This document shows positions 1-7,522 of a DNA stretch of 12,433 nt, in pieces. The position numbers and the translations under genes were made by a program. Below the pieces are notes generated by a model. That model worked only from the letters and a program-made list of their open reading frames with translations. It was not told the origin of the DNA and made no database searches. Numbering within the stretch: the first letter of the stretch is position 1; each line of letters begins with the position of its first letter. Origin of the DNA: DUPQ01 sp964563155 (GTDB taxonomy: Bacteria > Bacillota > Clostridia > DUPQ01); contig CAZLVL010000030.1 in NCBI GenBank assembly GCA_964563155.1, positions 1 to 12,433 of the forward strand. Direction: 5' to 3'.

Positions 1-433
1 GAACAAGACGGTCTCTTAGTCTAGTTAGTGATTTAAGCGAGTAAGCATGGTAAAATCCTATTGGATGGGGTTTGTACTCTACGGACATTAACCAACGTGC
101 AATGACTTCACTGTCAACGATATCCGTTTTTGTTCGCCGAAGTGTTGTGGACTTCTTGAACTCAGATATGAGAACTGGATTAACTTCCATGAAGCTGTGG
201 TGGGCTTTCTCAAGAAAGAGTTTAAGATTTAGGCTGTAGTGAGCAGTAGATTCAAACCCTATTCTTATCTCATTTGGTTCTTGGAGAGAATAAAAGAAAG
301 ATAGTAGTTGATTGAATCCGTCCATATCATTCGCAAAAACGAACTTAGAGACAACATTTTGATCTACTGCCGAAATAATGCAGCAATCGTGTTTGTACTT
401 TGAAATATCAATTCCAACAAAGTATCTAGACAT
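1..433 (-). CDS. IS110-family transposase (DEDD recombinase), N-terminal part, runs off the left edge
   Basis: The gene reads leftward from ATG at 433-431 and stays open for 144 codons to the window edge. An AGGAGG lies 7 nt before the start. The N-terminus (MSRYFVGIDISKYKHDCC) is typical of IS110/Piv RuvC-like recombinases. The four acidic residues expected of the DEDD site are visible: D9 (GIDISK), E61 (GFESTAHYS), D104 and D107 (RRTKTDIVDSEVIARW). Known family members are about 300-430 aa, so roughly the last half to two thirds, including the C-terminal domain with the catalytic serine, lies outside the window. IS110 enzymes act with a structured bridge RNA encoded in a non-coding end of the element; the flank at 434-620 fits that (see the ncRNA entry). 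Nothing visible suggests decay, but integrity cannot be judged from this part alone. Confidence 0.93.
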   Translation of the reverse strand, partial: MSRYFVGIDISKYKHDCCIISAVDQNVVSKFVFANDMDGFNQLLSFFYSLQEPNEIRIGFESTAHYSLNLKLFLEKAHHSFMEVNPVLISEFKKSTTLRRTKTDIVDSEVIARWLMSVEYKPHPIGFYHAYSLKSLTRLRDRLV

Positions 434-458
434 GGGGCACCTCCTAGTATTTAGATTT

Positions 459-616
459 GGCACTGCTGTCTTCCACAGGAACTCCGGCTGTGTAATCACG
501 TAAATATAAACGTCAAGCGCTAACAAACTTATTAACAGTAAAAGCCGTGAAACTGTGGTCTGAGTCACCTCTAACCAGTCAATGCTGTAAAAATATAGAA
601 ACAGATCCACAGTGCC
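459..616 (-). ncRNA. Candidate IS110 bridge RNA in the non-coding end upstream of the transposase
   Basis: On the strand of the transposase, this 158-nt stretch just upstream of its start is bounded by complementary ends: GGCACTG (616-610) and CAGTGCC (465-459). Inside are further pairings. CTGTGG plus CTG (612-607, 604-602) can pair with CAG plus CCACAG (562-560, 558-553). CGGCT (547-543) can pair with AGCCG (489-485). TTCC-TGT-GGAA forms a small hairpin near the 3' end. The outermost pairing and the first stem share three bases, so not all can form at once. Position, size and multi-stem layout match what is known of IS110-group bridge RNAs, which lie 5' of the recombinase gene. Exact ends, the two guide loops and the core dinucleotide cannot be assigned without the other end of the element and its target site. 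Confidence 0.5.
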
Positions 617-672
617 GGTTTAAATATAACAAAGAAATGATTTGATTAACTAAAAAATTTAGAAGAAAGGAA

Positions 673-702
673 AATCCAATTACTTTCTAAGTCAATTGGA
701 TT
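673..702 (+). repeat. Perfect 9-bp inverted repeat just before the first gene of the ABC operon
   Basis: AATCCAATT (673-681) and AATTGGATT (694-702) are perfect inverted repeats around a 12-nt loop. The structure sits between a good Shine-Dalgarno-like AAAGGA (666-671) and the ATG at 715, which has no other clear ribosome site in its last 12 nt. It could be an operator, or an mRNA hairpin that shortens the effective distance from ribosome site to start codon. There is no T run after it, so it is not an intrinsic terminator. Confidence 0.5.
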
Positions 703-714
703 ATACGTATAGAG

Positions 715-1539
715 ATGAAAGATAGGGATAGAAAAAGTAAAGAAAGAATAATAATACTTGTAATTGTAGGTATTGTTTTAATTGCAGGAACAATAACAGC
801 TATATATTTATCAGGAAACAAAGAGCCACCATATTATGAAATATCTATAGAAGAAATCGGAACAGAGGATGGGGCTGATTTGGGTTTGCCATATGAGTAT
901 ATTCAAAGCATTTTAAATAGACAGGATAGTTTATTAGAACATGCAACTGATATTGAAGCTCAGACATATATTGTGAACAGACCTGATGACATCGCAATGG
1001 GATTTATGAAGCCTTGGTATGTTGGGCCGTTTGATAAACTTTCGTACATCCAGGGGATAACTGGGACAAAGACAATAGAAAGAAAGAAAAATGGTGTTGT
1101 TACTTTTATAGATGGCTTTGATGATTCATATATGATGAAAAAAGCAAGTAGTGGTTCTGTTGGATACGCTATTTTACCAGAGTGGATGGCGCAAGGTTTA
1201 GTTTCTGGACATAGGAAAGATGACCTTTCCATATTGCTGTTAAATAAAGAGCCGGAACATATAAGAAGGGATTTTAAAGTTATAGGCTTTTATAAAGCAG
1301 ACTCAGCAGATACTGTATATGTATCCATTAATAAATATGCCGAGCTGTACCAACATGATAAGCAATTTCTTGAAAGTTTCATTAAGTCACTAAGTATATA
1401 TTATGAGGAAGATGCAGACACAGATTCAATAAATAGTTTCTTAAATGGTTATTTTTCAGAGTCAGATGCAAAAAAAGAAGGTGAAAACTGGATATATAGG
1501 GATTATGACTATTATTACAGATACAGTAAAACACAATAA
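715..1539 (+). CDS. Single-pass membrane protein with a MacB-like extracytoplasmic domain, first gene of an ABC transporter operon
   Basis: This is a 274-aa protein. A charged N-terminus (MKDRDRKSKER) is followed by one hydrophobic helix at about residues 11-33, and the rest looks extracytoplasmic. The outer part resembles the periplasmic core domain of MacB/FtsX permeases: ILPEWMAQGL then a DDLSI strand (about 153-174), followed by FKVIGFYKADSADTVYVSI (187-205). In MacB proteins these positions hold 'resident at a site' and 'V-G-Y-...-V-Y-V' motifs. No C-terminal FtsX membrane segments follow, and the C-terminus is Tyr-rich. It ends 29 bp before the first permease gene, so it is probably co-transcribed with it. 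It may be an accessory or sensor subunit, or a permease descendant that lost its membrane half. Only ATG 715 is usable, because TAA at 688 closes the frame upstream. The MacB-like call rests on eye-level pattern matching. Confidence 0.7.
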   Translation: MKDRDRKSKERIIILVIVGIVLIAGTITAIYLSGNKEPPYYEISIEEIGTEDGADLGLPYEYIQSILNRQDSLLEHATDIEAQTYIVNRPDDIAMGFMKPWYVGPFDKLSYIQGITGTKTIERKKNGVVTFIDGFDDSYMMKKASSGSVGYAILPEWMAQGLVSGHRKDDLSILLLNKEPEHIRRDFKVIGFYKADSADTVYVSINKYAELYQHDKQFLESFIKSLSIYYEEDADTDSINSFLNGYFSESDAKKEGENWIYRDYDYYYRYSKTQ

Positions 1540-1568
1540 TATTTACGAATAAGCAATGGAGGATTTTA

Positions 1569-3536
1569 GTGAAATATTCTTTAAAAAAAATTTACAGGAC
1601 TCCTTTCAAATCAATAATTTTCATATTCCTAATAGGGCTTTCTGTAACTGTATTGTGTTTGAGTATGGGCATGTGGAAATATTCATATACAAGCTTAAAA
1701 CATTCTAAAGATGCATTCACAACGATAGGTATATTGAGAGAACTTGAATTTACCGAACAGACTAACAGGTACTCTGCCCAGCCAAAATACGAGTACGGAC
1801 TTTTAGGTCATGTAAAAAAAGCTGCAACCGAATCTCGGTATACTAAATATGCAGACAATAGAAAATATCTTATGGGATACAGTAGCGACGTTAAAAGTTA
1901 TACTAGGAATGGGTCTCATTCTGAATTTTATCCATATCCATATTCAATTGTTACTGGCGTGTGCGAGCAAGTGGACTACTATATGAACTCCGCCAATTAC
2001 TCCGCAATTATTAAGATTGACAAAGATGATTTGAATATTTTGCCATACTTCGTAGAGGAATATAACTATGAAGATGTAGAATATATTGATATAAGAGGGT
2101 TGTATTTGACAAGTGACTTGAATTTCCCATTCAAGGTCGGAGAAAAATACATAATTTACACATACATCCAAAGCTATGATGTTAGCAAAGGAAGACTTAA
2201 CGGGCACATTGATTATATAAAGACTGAATATGCTGAATACAGTGAAGAATATTTTTTAACCCAAGAGGAAATAAAAGAGCATCCCGAGTTAAATCGTGAA
2301 TGGGTAAATCGTATCACTGACGACTCTATGCTGTCGTGTCATCTGCTTGAAAGCGATGCAAAAACATTTTTGGAATCAGGGAATAAGCGATGGAATGATA
2401 TAGTTGAAAACTGTCGTATAACAAAACATTCGCTTGAAATGATACTTACTGATGATATGAACAGCATTTATTCATTCAATGCAGGCGATGTATATCTTCT
2501 AAGAGGTAGAGCAATTAGTAAAGAGGAGTATGAGCATGGGGCAAAGGTCTGTATCGTAAACGCGCTAGCAGCCAGTATATCTGGTCTAGATATTGGAGAC
2601 AAAATAAGCTTTTCTGTTTATGAAAGCGACTTTATGGTTGGTTCAAAAAGGGTTAGGTCGCTGTCTTTAGGCGAAGGGGCGGAGGAGAATGATACTGAAG
2701 ACTTCATTGCTCCGAACGGATATGAAGGGCAGGACTTTATATCCGAAATTGAATATGAGATTATAGGGTTTTACAGGAATACCGGTGCAGGGGTACGGGG
2801 AGAGTTGCTGCTTTCAAATAATGTAATTATAGTGCCTTCAAAGTCGATAGAAGGTAATTTTAATAGAAAACCAATTATAGCCGATTTGATAAGGGAAAAA
2901 GATGGGGAAATTCTACGCTATAGTATGGAAAGAACCAGTATACCAGGATCTTTTTCAGTGGTTATTGAAAACGGAAAAATAAATGAATTTGAAAAAGAAA
3001 TGGAAGCCTTGGGTTATGCAGGCATGTTCTACTATTTTGACCAAAGCTATAGCGAAATTTCTGAAAAGCTTGATGGATATATGAGTACTGCTTCCACTAT
3101 GCTTTTAATATCGGTATTGGCATGGATATGTGTATCTGTGATTTTCTTAATTATATATATGACAAGAAGTAAAAAGGAACTTGCAACTATGCTTTCACTG
3201 GGAGCCGGAAGGGTAAAAGCTTTTATAAGTGAAATGACGGGTATATTCATTATAGTGACTATCGGCGCAATTGCAGGCTATATAGCAGCAACGAGTTTGT
3301 ATGAAAAGGTTATAGAACGTACTATTTCTACAAGCCTTGAAGGTTTATCTACTTCGGTCGCCTTTTATGAAAAAGTAAACTCCGGTGTGTTAATGTCATC
3401 TAATATTATATGGCAAAGTGTTGTGATACAGGCGGTAATCTTGTTGCTGATTGCAGGCCTAGCTGAATATAGACAATCGGGCCAAAACGTATTGAAACTG
3501 ATGAAAGGGCTGACAAAGACGAAAAATGAAAAATAG
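1569..3536 (+). CDS. FtsX/MacB-type ABC transporter permease, large (655 aa)
   Basis: The GTG start at 1569 is preceded by GGAGGA (1558-1563) at 5-nt spacing. Topology is the classic 4-TM MacB/FtsX plan: TM1 at about 13-35, a very large outer domain of about 470 residues, then TM2 (about 509-529), TM3 (556-577) and TM4 (610-632). Between TM2 and TM3 lies the cytoplasmic coupling stretch KKELATMLSLGAGRVKAF, which in this family contacts the ATPase. The outer domain contains the MacB-core motif VCIVNALAASISGLDIGDK and a later IIGFYRNTG strand. It is longer than the usual 380-450 aa permease because of the enlarged outer domain. It overlaps the next permease gene by 11 bp, which suggests translational coupling and a heterodimeric transporter. 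In this class ATP hydrolysis moves the outer domains mechanically rather than opening a membrane pore. The substrate is unknown. Confidence 0.88.
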   Translation: MKYSLKKIYRTPFKSIIFIFLIGLSVTVLCLSMGMWKYSYTSLKHSKDAFTTIGILRELEFTEQTNRYSAQPKYEYGLLGHVKKAATESRYTKYADNRKYLMGYSSDVKSYTRNGSHSEFYPYPYSIVTGVCEQVDYYMNSANYSAIIKIDKDDLNILPYFVEEYNYEDVEYIDIRGLYLTSDLNFPFKVGEKYIIYTYIQSYDVSKGRLNGHIDYIKTEYAEYSEEYFLTQEEIKEHPELNREWVNRITDDSMLSCHLLESDAKTFLESGNKRWNDIVENCRITKHSLEMILTDDMNSIYSFNAGDVYLLRGRAISKEEYEHGAKVCIVNALAASISGLDIGDKISFSVYESDFMVGSKRVRSLSLGEGAEENDTEDFIAPNGYEGQDFISEIEYEIIGFYRNTGAGVRGELLLSNNVIIVPSKSIEGNFNRKPIIADLIREKDGEILRYSMERTSIPGSFSVVIENGKINEFEKEMEALGYAGMFYYFDQSYSEISEKLDGYMSTASTMLLISVLAWICVSVIFLIIYMTRSKKELATMLSLGAGRVKAFISEMTGIFIIVTIGAIAGYIAATSLYEKVIERTISTSLEGLSTSVAFYEKVNSGVLMSSNIIWQSVVIQAVILLLIAGLAEYRQSGQNVLKLMKGLTKTKNEK

Positions 3537-4737
3537 AGCAAGAGCTAGTCTCTATATTGTCAGATATGGAATGACAGGTATTTATAGAAGTTTAGCAAAA
3601 AGTATAGCTATAATCTTTGTTGTTTTAGTAATGACCATTCTAATAGGTATTATAAGTCAGACAATTTTTCTGCAGGAACAAACCCTAGAATCTGTCTATG
3701 CCCAATATTTTATTGATGTTACTGTAATGGATGAATTATGTATTAGAGATACAAACTTAAAATTACCTTCGAAGTACTATGACATTATAGAAAGTAATCT
3801 TCATAATATAAATGACTATATTACAGGTATTAAAATTAGAAGTACGGAAACATTAGTAAGATATGGATCCAACACTGACAGCGAGCAATCAAATTTTGGG
3901 ACAGTTGTCGGATTGACCTATCTTCCTGATCGAGAAGAATTTGGATACAAGTTCCAAATGCTGCCAGGATATACAGAAGAGGTTTTCTTTGGGGATGACC
4001 TAGTATGTGTTGTTCCCAAAAAGGTATACGAGAACCTGAAAAACAAATACACAATGGTCTTTCATGGGTTAGAAGAAATGGATGATCCTATAAGTTATAC
4101 TGTAGCTGGAATCCATGAAGGAGTAACAGAAGATTTTTATTGTTCATACAAAAGCTACAATGAGAACTTTAGCAGAGATGAATTTAACATATATTCATTT
4201 AAATTTTCATTGAAAAATGCCAAGTACAGCGATAATGTGTCGAGTATTCTTAAAAGATATTTTATAGAGCCTTCTATAGCCGGTGCGGTCAAAAGAGAGC
4301 AGAATGAATTGAAATTAATGTATGAATACTCGTTTGTTATGCCAAAAGGGAATCTTGACGATGTTGTAAAACCAATTGAATCGGATATTCATAAACTAAA
4401 GATAGTTGAGCCATTCCTTTTTATACTGTCTATAGCAACGGGTTTTGTAGTAAGCTTTTTGTCTACAAGGAACAGGAAAGCAGAGTTTGCAATAATGAGA
4501 AGTTTAGGAACATCGAGAGGACTAGTCTTTTTCGAAGCATTTATTGAGCAATTTATTCTTTGCATAATAGGTATTGCTTTGGGTATTGCTATCTTCTTTG
4601 TTATGTACGGATCAGATGCAATACTGGTTATGTGGAAGATATATGTGTTTTTTGCATTGTATATGTTTGCAACAGCAATTTCCGCCTTGTATGTGGCACG
4701 ATTAAATGTGATGAAGATAATGAAAGCAAAAGAGTAA
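3526..4737 (+). CDS. FtsX/MacB-type ABC transporter permease, standard size (403 aa)
   Basis: A 403-aa protein with TM1 at about 25-45, an outer domain of about 250 residues, TM2 (about 295-313), TM3 (340-359) and TM4 (370-390). The coupling segment after TM2 reads RNRKAEFAIMRSLGTSRGLV, the standard FtsX 'R-K-E-x-A-x-x-R-S-L-G' pattern. Its start lies inside the end of the preceding permease gene (11-bp overlap) and has only a weak ribosome site (AAAGGG at 3504-3509, 16 nt away), so translation is probably coupled to it. A second ATG at codon 16 (3571) could also be used. With the larger permease it should form an asymmetric pair driven by the downstream ATPase. It ends 11 bp before that gene. 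Confidence 0.88.
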   Translation: MKNRARASLYIVRYGMTGIYRSLAKSIAIIFVVLVMTILIGIISQTIFLQEQTLESVYAQYFIDVTVMDELCIRDTNLKLPSKYYDIIESNLHNINDYITGIKIRSTETLVRYGSNTDSEQSNFGTVVGLTYLPDREEFGYKFQMLPGYTEEVFFGDDLVCVVPKKVYENLKNKYTMVFHGLEEMDDPISYTVAGIHEGVTEDFYCSYKSYNENFSRDEFNIYSFKFSLKNAKYSDNVSSILKRYFIEPSIAGAVKREQNELKLMYEYSFVMPKGNLDDVVKPIESDIHKLKIVEPFLFILSIATGFVVSFLSTRNRKAEFAIMRSLGTSRGLVFFEAFIEQFILCIIGIALGIAIFFVMYGSDAILVMWKIYVFFALYMFATAISALYVARLNVMKIMKAKE

Positions 4738-4748
4738 AGGAGTTAGAT

Positions 4749-5432
4749 ATGAGCCATGATAAAGTCGTATTGCAAGTGAAGAATGCTGTATATGAGTATA
4801 GAAATAAATATCAGACGGTAAAAGCCGTTAATGATTTCAGTTTCAGCTTTGAAAAAGGAAAGCTTTATGCTGTTGTAGGTAAATCAGGATCGGGTAAAAC
4901 GACACTGCTTTCCATGCTGGCAGGACTTGATGTACCTAAAAAAGGCTCAATCTATTACAAGGAACAAGATACAAAAGAAATAAACCTAGATAAGTATCGA
5001 AGAGATGATGTTACTGTAATATTTCAGGATTTCAACCTATTTCCATTGTTGACTGCAATTGAGAATGTCATGTATCCATTACATCTAAAAGGTATTAAGG
5101 ATAAAGAGGCAAGAGAAATAGCAGCAAAAAAGATGGAATCAGTCGGCCTAGACTCCTTATTTCAAAAAAGATATCCTTCCATGCTTTCAGGCGGAGAACA
5201 GCAAAGAGTCGCAATAGCACGTGCATTAGCTTCAGATGCATCAGTAATATTGGCGGATGAACCAACAGGAAATCTGGATTCTGAAAATGGTAAAAATATC
5301 ATAGGACTACTAAAGGAACTTGCTCATTCAGGAAACTATTGCGTCATAGTGGTAACACATGATTTGGATATAGCATCTGATGCGGATCAAGTATTAAATA
5401 TGAAGGATGGAAAGCTGGTTTTCTCGGAGTAG
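4749..5432 (+). CDS. ABC transporter ATPase, MacB/LolD type (227 aa)
   Basis: The start is placed at ATG 4749, preceded by AAAGGAG (4736-4742) that overlaps the stop of the permease gene. The open frame extends further upstream, but that part lies within the permease gene and lacks family similarity. All nucleotide-binding motifs are intact: Walker A GKSGSGKT (44-51), Q-loop Q93 in IFQDFNLF, signature LSGGEQQR (146-153), Walker B VILADE (166-171), D-loop NLD (175-177) and H-loop His204 (VVTHD). The DEPTGNLDS stretch and the 227-aa length are typical of the MacB/LolD/FtsE group that drives 4-TM FtsX-type permeases. It should sit on the cytoplasmic face of the two permeases encoded just upstream. 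It is the last gene of the operon, followed by 284 bp without a gene. Confidence 0.96.
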   Translation: MSHDKVVLQVKNAVYEYRNKYQTVKAVNDFSFSFEKGKLYAVVGKSGSGKTTLLSMLAGLDVPKKGSIYYKEQDTKEINLDKYRRDDVTVIFQDFNLFPLLTAIENVMYPLHLKGIKDKEAREIAAKKMESVGLDSLFQKRYPSMLSGGEQQRVAIARALASDASVILADEPTGNLDSENGKNIIGLLKELAHSGNYCVIVVTHDLDIASDADQVLNMKDGKLVFSE

Positions 5433-5540
5433 AGCTAACTATATTATCATGATGTGTTCTACATATACTACTATTTACTTAGTCCGAGGTTCTTCCTAAA
5501 ATCCTATAGAATATTAATTCTTTCGGCAAAAGCTCAAAAC
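5433..5540. other. Intergenic stretch after the ABC operon, no terminator recognised
   Basis: The 284-bp gap 5433-5716 holds no credible gene. Its first part (5433-5540) has only short imperfect pairings, such as CCGA near 5484 with TCGG near 5525, and nothing with a strong GC stem followed by a T run. Readthrough from the ABC operon into the lipoprotein genes is therefore possible. The second part holds the G12 promoter (separate entry) and a leader of about 140 nt containing an A9 run at 5589-5597. Confidence 0.5.
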
Positions 5541-5570
5541 TTGTTGTTTTTCGGGGGGGGGGGGTATAAT
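5541..5570 (+). promoter_or_regulatory. Putative sigma-A promoter with a G12 tract in the spacer (phase-variable candidate)
   Basis: A perfect -10 box TATAAT lies at 5565-5570. Upstream are two overlapping weak -35 candidates: TTGTTG (5541-5546, 18-bp spacer) and TTGTTT (5544-5549, 15-bp spacer). Twelve consecutive G (5553-5564) fill most of the spacer and abut the -10. Loss of one G would give the optimal 17-bp spacer with TTGTTG. It faces the lipoprotein gene at 5717 and predicts a leader of about 140 nt. The box and tract are seen directly; promoter activity and switching are inferred. Confidence 0.62.
5553..5564. repeat. Homopolymeric G12 tract
   Basis: Twelve consecutive G in otherwise AT-rich DNA. 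Runs of this length are prone to slipped-strand mispairing in replication, and also to sequencing length errors, so the true length and its population variation are uncertain. Confidence 0.95.
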
Positions 5571-5716
5571 TGTTTATAGAGAAGAAACAAAAAAAAAGGA
5601 TCAATATTTAGGTCATTTTACTTTCATTATTTCTATGGCAATAATCAAATAGTTTTTCAAAGAATAAAGAGCAAGAGGAACATATAGATAATAATAGCCA
5701 AATCGGAGGTGCAACT

Positions 5717-7513
5717 TTGAGTAAAAAAACAATAAAAGCAATCTGCATTTTTATGCTACTTATCTTTATGCTTTCAGCATGTGATAACCCCAACACTAAA
5801 CCCCCAGTAATAACTGTGCCACCGGCAAAATCACCTGAAGCTTCACAAGAGCCCACTGTACAACCTACACAATCTCCAGAAATACCAGAAGTAACAGACT
5901 TTAAAATTGAATATGATAGTGATGGAAATATTGATTATGAGGCTACATGGCCAGGTAAAACCATTTTGGTATGGGCCCATTCGGACTATTTAAGGCTAAT
6001 TGACAATTATTTTAATAAACTAAGCGGCAGCAACGCTAGCCCTATGTATAAGTATAGGGGGGGAATCAACGACTATATAGTTGCTTCCTACAATAACTAC
6101 CTAATATCTAAAGGGTGTGATTATGTTGTCAAATTCATAAATGAAATGGATATGTTTGACCAGATAAGAGAAGAATATGTTAATAAGATATTAGTATCTC
6201 CTTCTCAGCTTTTTAAATACTATCAACCATGGCTAAGAGATCTAAAAGCAAACAACAGACAAGTTGATATTATATCATTGGGTAGTCCTACCCGGTATAC
6301 AGATCCTGATGAAAACAGTCCAACTTTTGGTGAAGAAATTATATGTTCTTTAGCCCCTGATTTAGAAGCAATTGAAGATGGTCTTGTAATGGACATAAGC
6401 GAGTATATCTTTAATGAGAAAGATACAAGGCTATACAATGCATTCCCTGAATATGTATGGGACCTTACATCAATTGATGACAAGGTTTATGGTTTATATA
6501 ACCATTCATATGCATCCCGCTCACTAATTAAATTTAATGAAACAATTATGGAAGAATTAGGATTAAAGGCAGAAGATGTAAATACCCTCGAAAAAATAGA
6601 CTCTGTTCTTTCTATGGTTTATGAATCTAAGGCTGATGAAATTGGTAAAGATAGTTTTAGATTAATTTTTAACAATTTGACGCAAGACTCAGTTAATATA
6701 ATGGCTGAAATCTATACTGATGAAAACGATATTACCTATAAATATGACAACAAGAACAAGGCTTATGCCTTAAATAAGTTGAATGACAAAATGTATTTAG
6801 ATTTCATTGAGCACATGGCAAAGTGGAATGAAAAAGAATATTTTGGAAGAGAATATGTTCACCAAGGTCCTATGGATGAGGCTACTTCACAAATCAGAAC
6901 TTCCGGACAATGGTTTATGGACATAGATAAAGAAACTCTGATATATTCCAATAAAGTAGATTCAGTCAGTGTCAGTGTAAGTGACTGGATAATTAATGAT
7001 AACTTTACCAATATGATTTCCATATCCTCATGGAGTAAAAATGCTGATATGGCCTTTGACCTGTTGAGTAGGGTTTTTACAGATCAATATTTAAGCAACC
7101 TTATAATATATGGAGTAGGGTATGAAGATTTTGCAGATGAAGATATAGTAAGTGTGGAAAAGGTTAGTAACACAGATTTAATTGGTACTGCTGTAATGGT
7201 TTTTGTTAAACCTAGAAATGATACCGGCTATTTAGTAGAAGAAAAGTTGGATGTTATAGCCAAGCTTAACCCACCTGCATATTTAAGATTTGTTCCTGAT
7301 ATGTCCGGTTTTGAGTATGATCTAGAAAGATTCAATGAACTGCTTTTAGAAGCAGACAATTTGTGGTATACCCATCCAAGCAATTTTTTAACAAAACTTG
7401 ATGAGATTAAATCTGAACTGGAAAGCATTGGCTATAGTGATTTTATCCAAGAAATAAACGAGCAATTTGATAATTATTTAGATAATTTTACTCATCTAAA
7501 TAGTAGTAAGTAG
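5717..7513 (+). CDS. Extracellular solute-binding lipoprotein (family 1-like), 598 aa
   Basis: The start is TTG at 5717, chosen because GGAGGT (5705-5710) lies 6 nt upstream and the signal peptide begins there. A lipoprotein signal (ICIFMLLIFMLSAC) gives a lipidated Cys22, followed by a Pro/Ser/Thr-rich linker to about residue 60 that would hold the domain away from the membrane. The remainder looks like a large bilobed binding protein. It opens with a TILVWAHSDYLRLIDNYF strand-helix, and the late motif ISSWSKNADMAFDLLSRVF followed by LSNLIIYGVGYEDF is characteristic of carbohydrate-type (MsmE/LipO-like) binding proteins of Firmicutes. No MalF/MalG-type permeases or sugar ATPase are nearby, so it may share a transporter encoded elsewhere or serve another surface role. 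A G7 run (6057-6063) lies within codons 114-116 (RGG). The gene ends 9 bp before the next lipoprotein gene. Confidence 0.8.
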   Translation: MSKKTIKAICIFMLLIFMLSACDNPNTKPPVITVPPAKSPEASQEPTVQPTQSPEIPEVTDFKIEYDSDGNIDYEATWPGKTILVWAHSDYLRLIDNYFNKLSGSNASPMYKYRGGINDYIVASYNNYLISKGCDYVVKFINEMDMFDQIREEYVNKILVSPSQLFKYYQPWLRDLKANNRQVDIISLGSPTRYTDPDENSPTFGEEIICSLAPDLEAIEDGLVMDISEYIFNEKDTRLYNAFPEYVWDLTSIDDKVYGLYNHSYASRSLIKFNETIMEELGLKAEDVNTLEKIDSVLSMVYESKADEIGKDSFRLIFNNLTQDSVNIMAEIYTDENDITYKYDNKNKAYALNKLNDKMYLDFIEHMAKWNEKEYFGREYVHQGPMDEATSQIRTSGQWFMDIDKETLIYSNKVDSVSVSVSDWIINDNFTNMISISSWSKNADMAFDLLSRVFTDQYLSNLIIYGVGYEDFADEDIVSVEKVSNTDLIGTAVMVFVKPRNDTGYLVEEKLDVIAKLNPPAYLRFVPDMSGFEYDLERFNELLLEADNLWYTHPSNFLTKLDEIKSELESIGYSDFIQEINEQFDNYLDNFTHLNSSK

Positions 7514-7522
7514 GAGGTAAAA

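Noticed and set aside
960..1232. Minus-strand open frame of 90 codons, and similar ones at 1944-2207, 3047-3250, 3836-4054, 5608-5856, 6223-6483, 7228-7428 and 8741-8929
   Set aside because: Each lies wholly or largely opposite a better-supported gene or debris, without ribosome site or recognisable protein features; they are antisense shadows.
715..1539. First operon gene as a MacA/HlyD-type adaptor
   Set aside because: There is no coiled-coil hairpin and no lipoyl or barrel-sandwich pattern; motifs look MacB-core-like instead.
4560..4748. N-terminal extension of the ABC ATPase by 63 codons
   Set aside because: It overlaps the permease gene in another frame, lacks family similarity, and ATG 4749 has a strong AAAGGAG at good spacing.
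5433..5540. Intrinsic terminator after the ABC operon
   Set aside because: Only 4-bp imperfect pairings are present, with no following T run.
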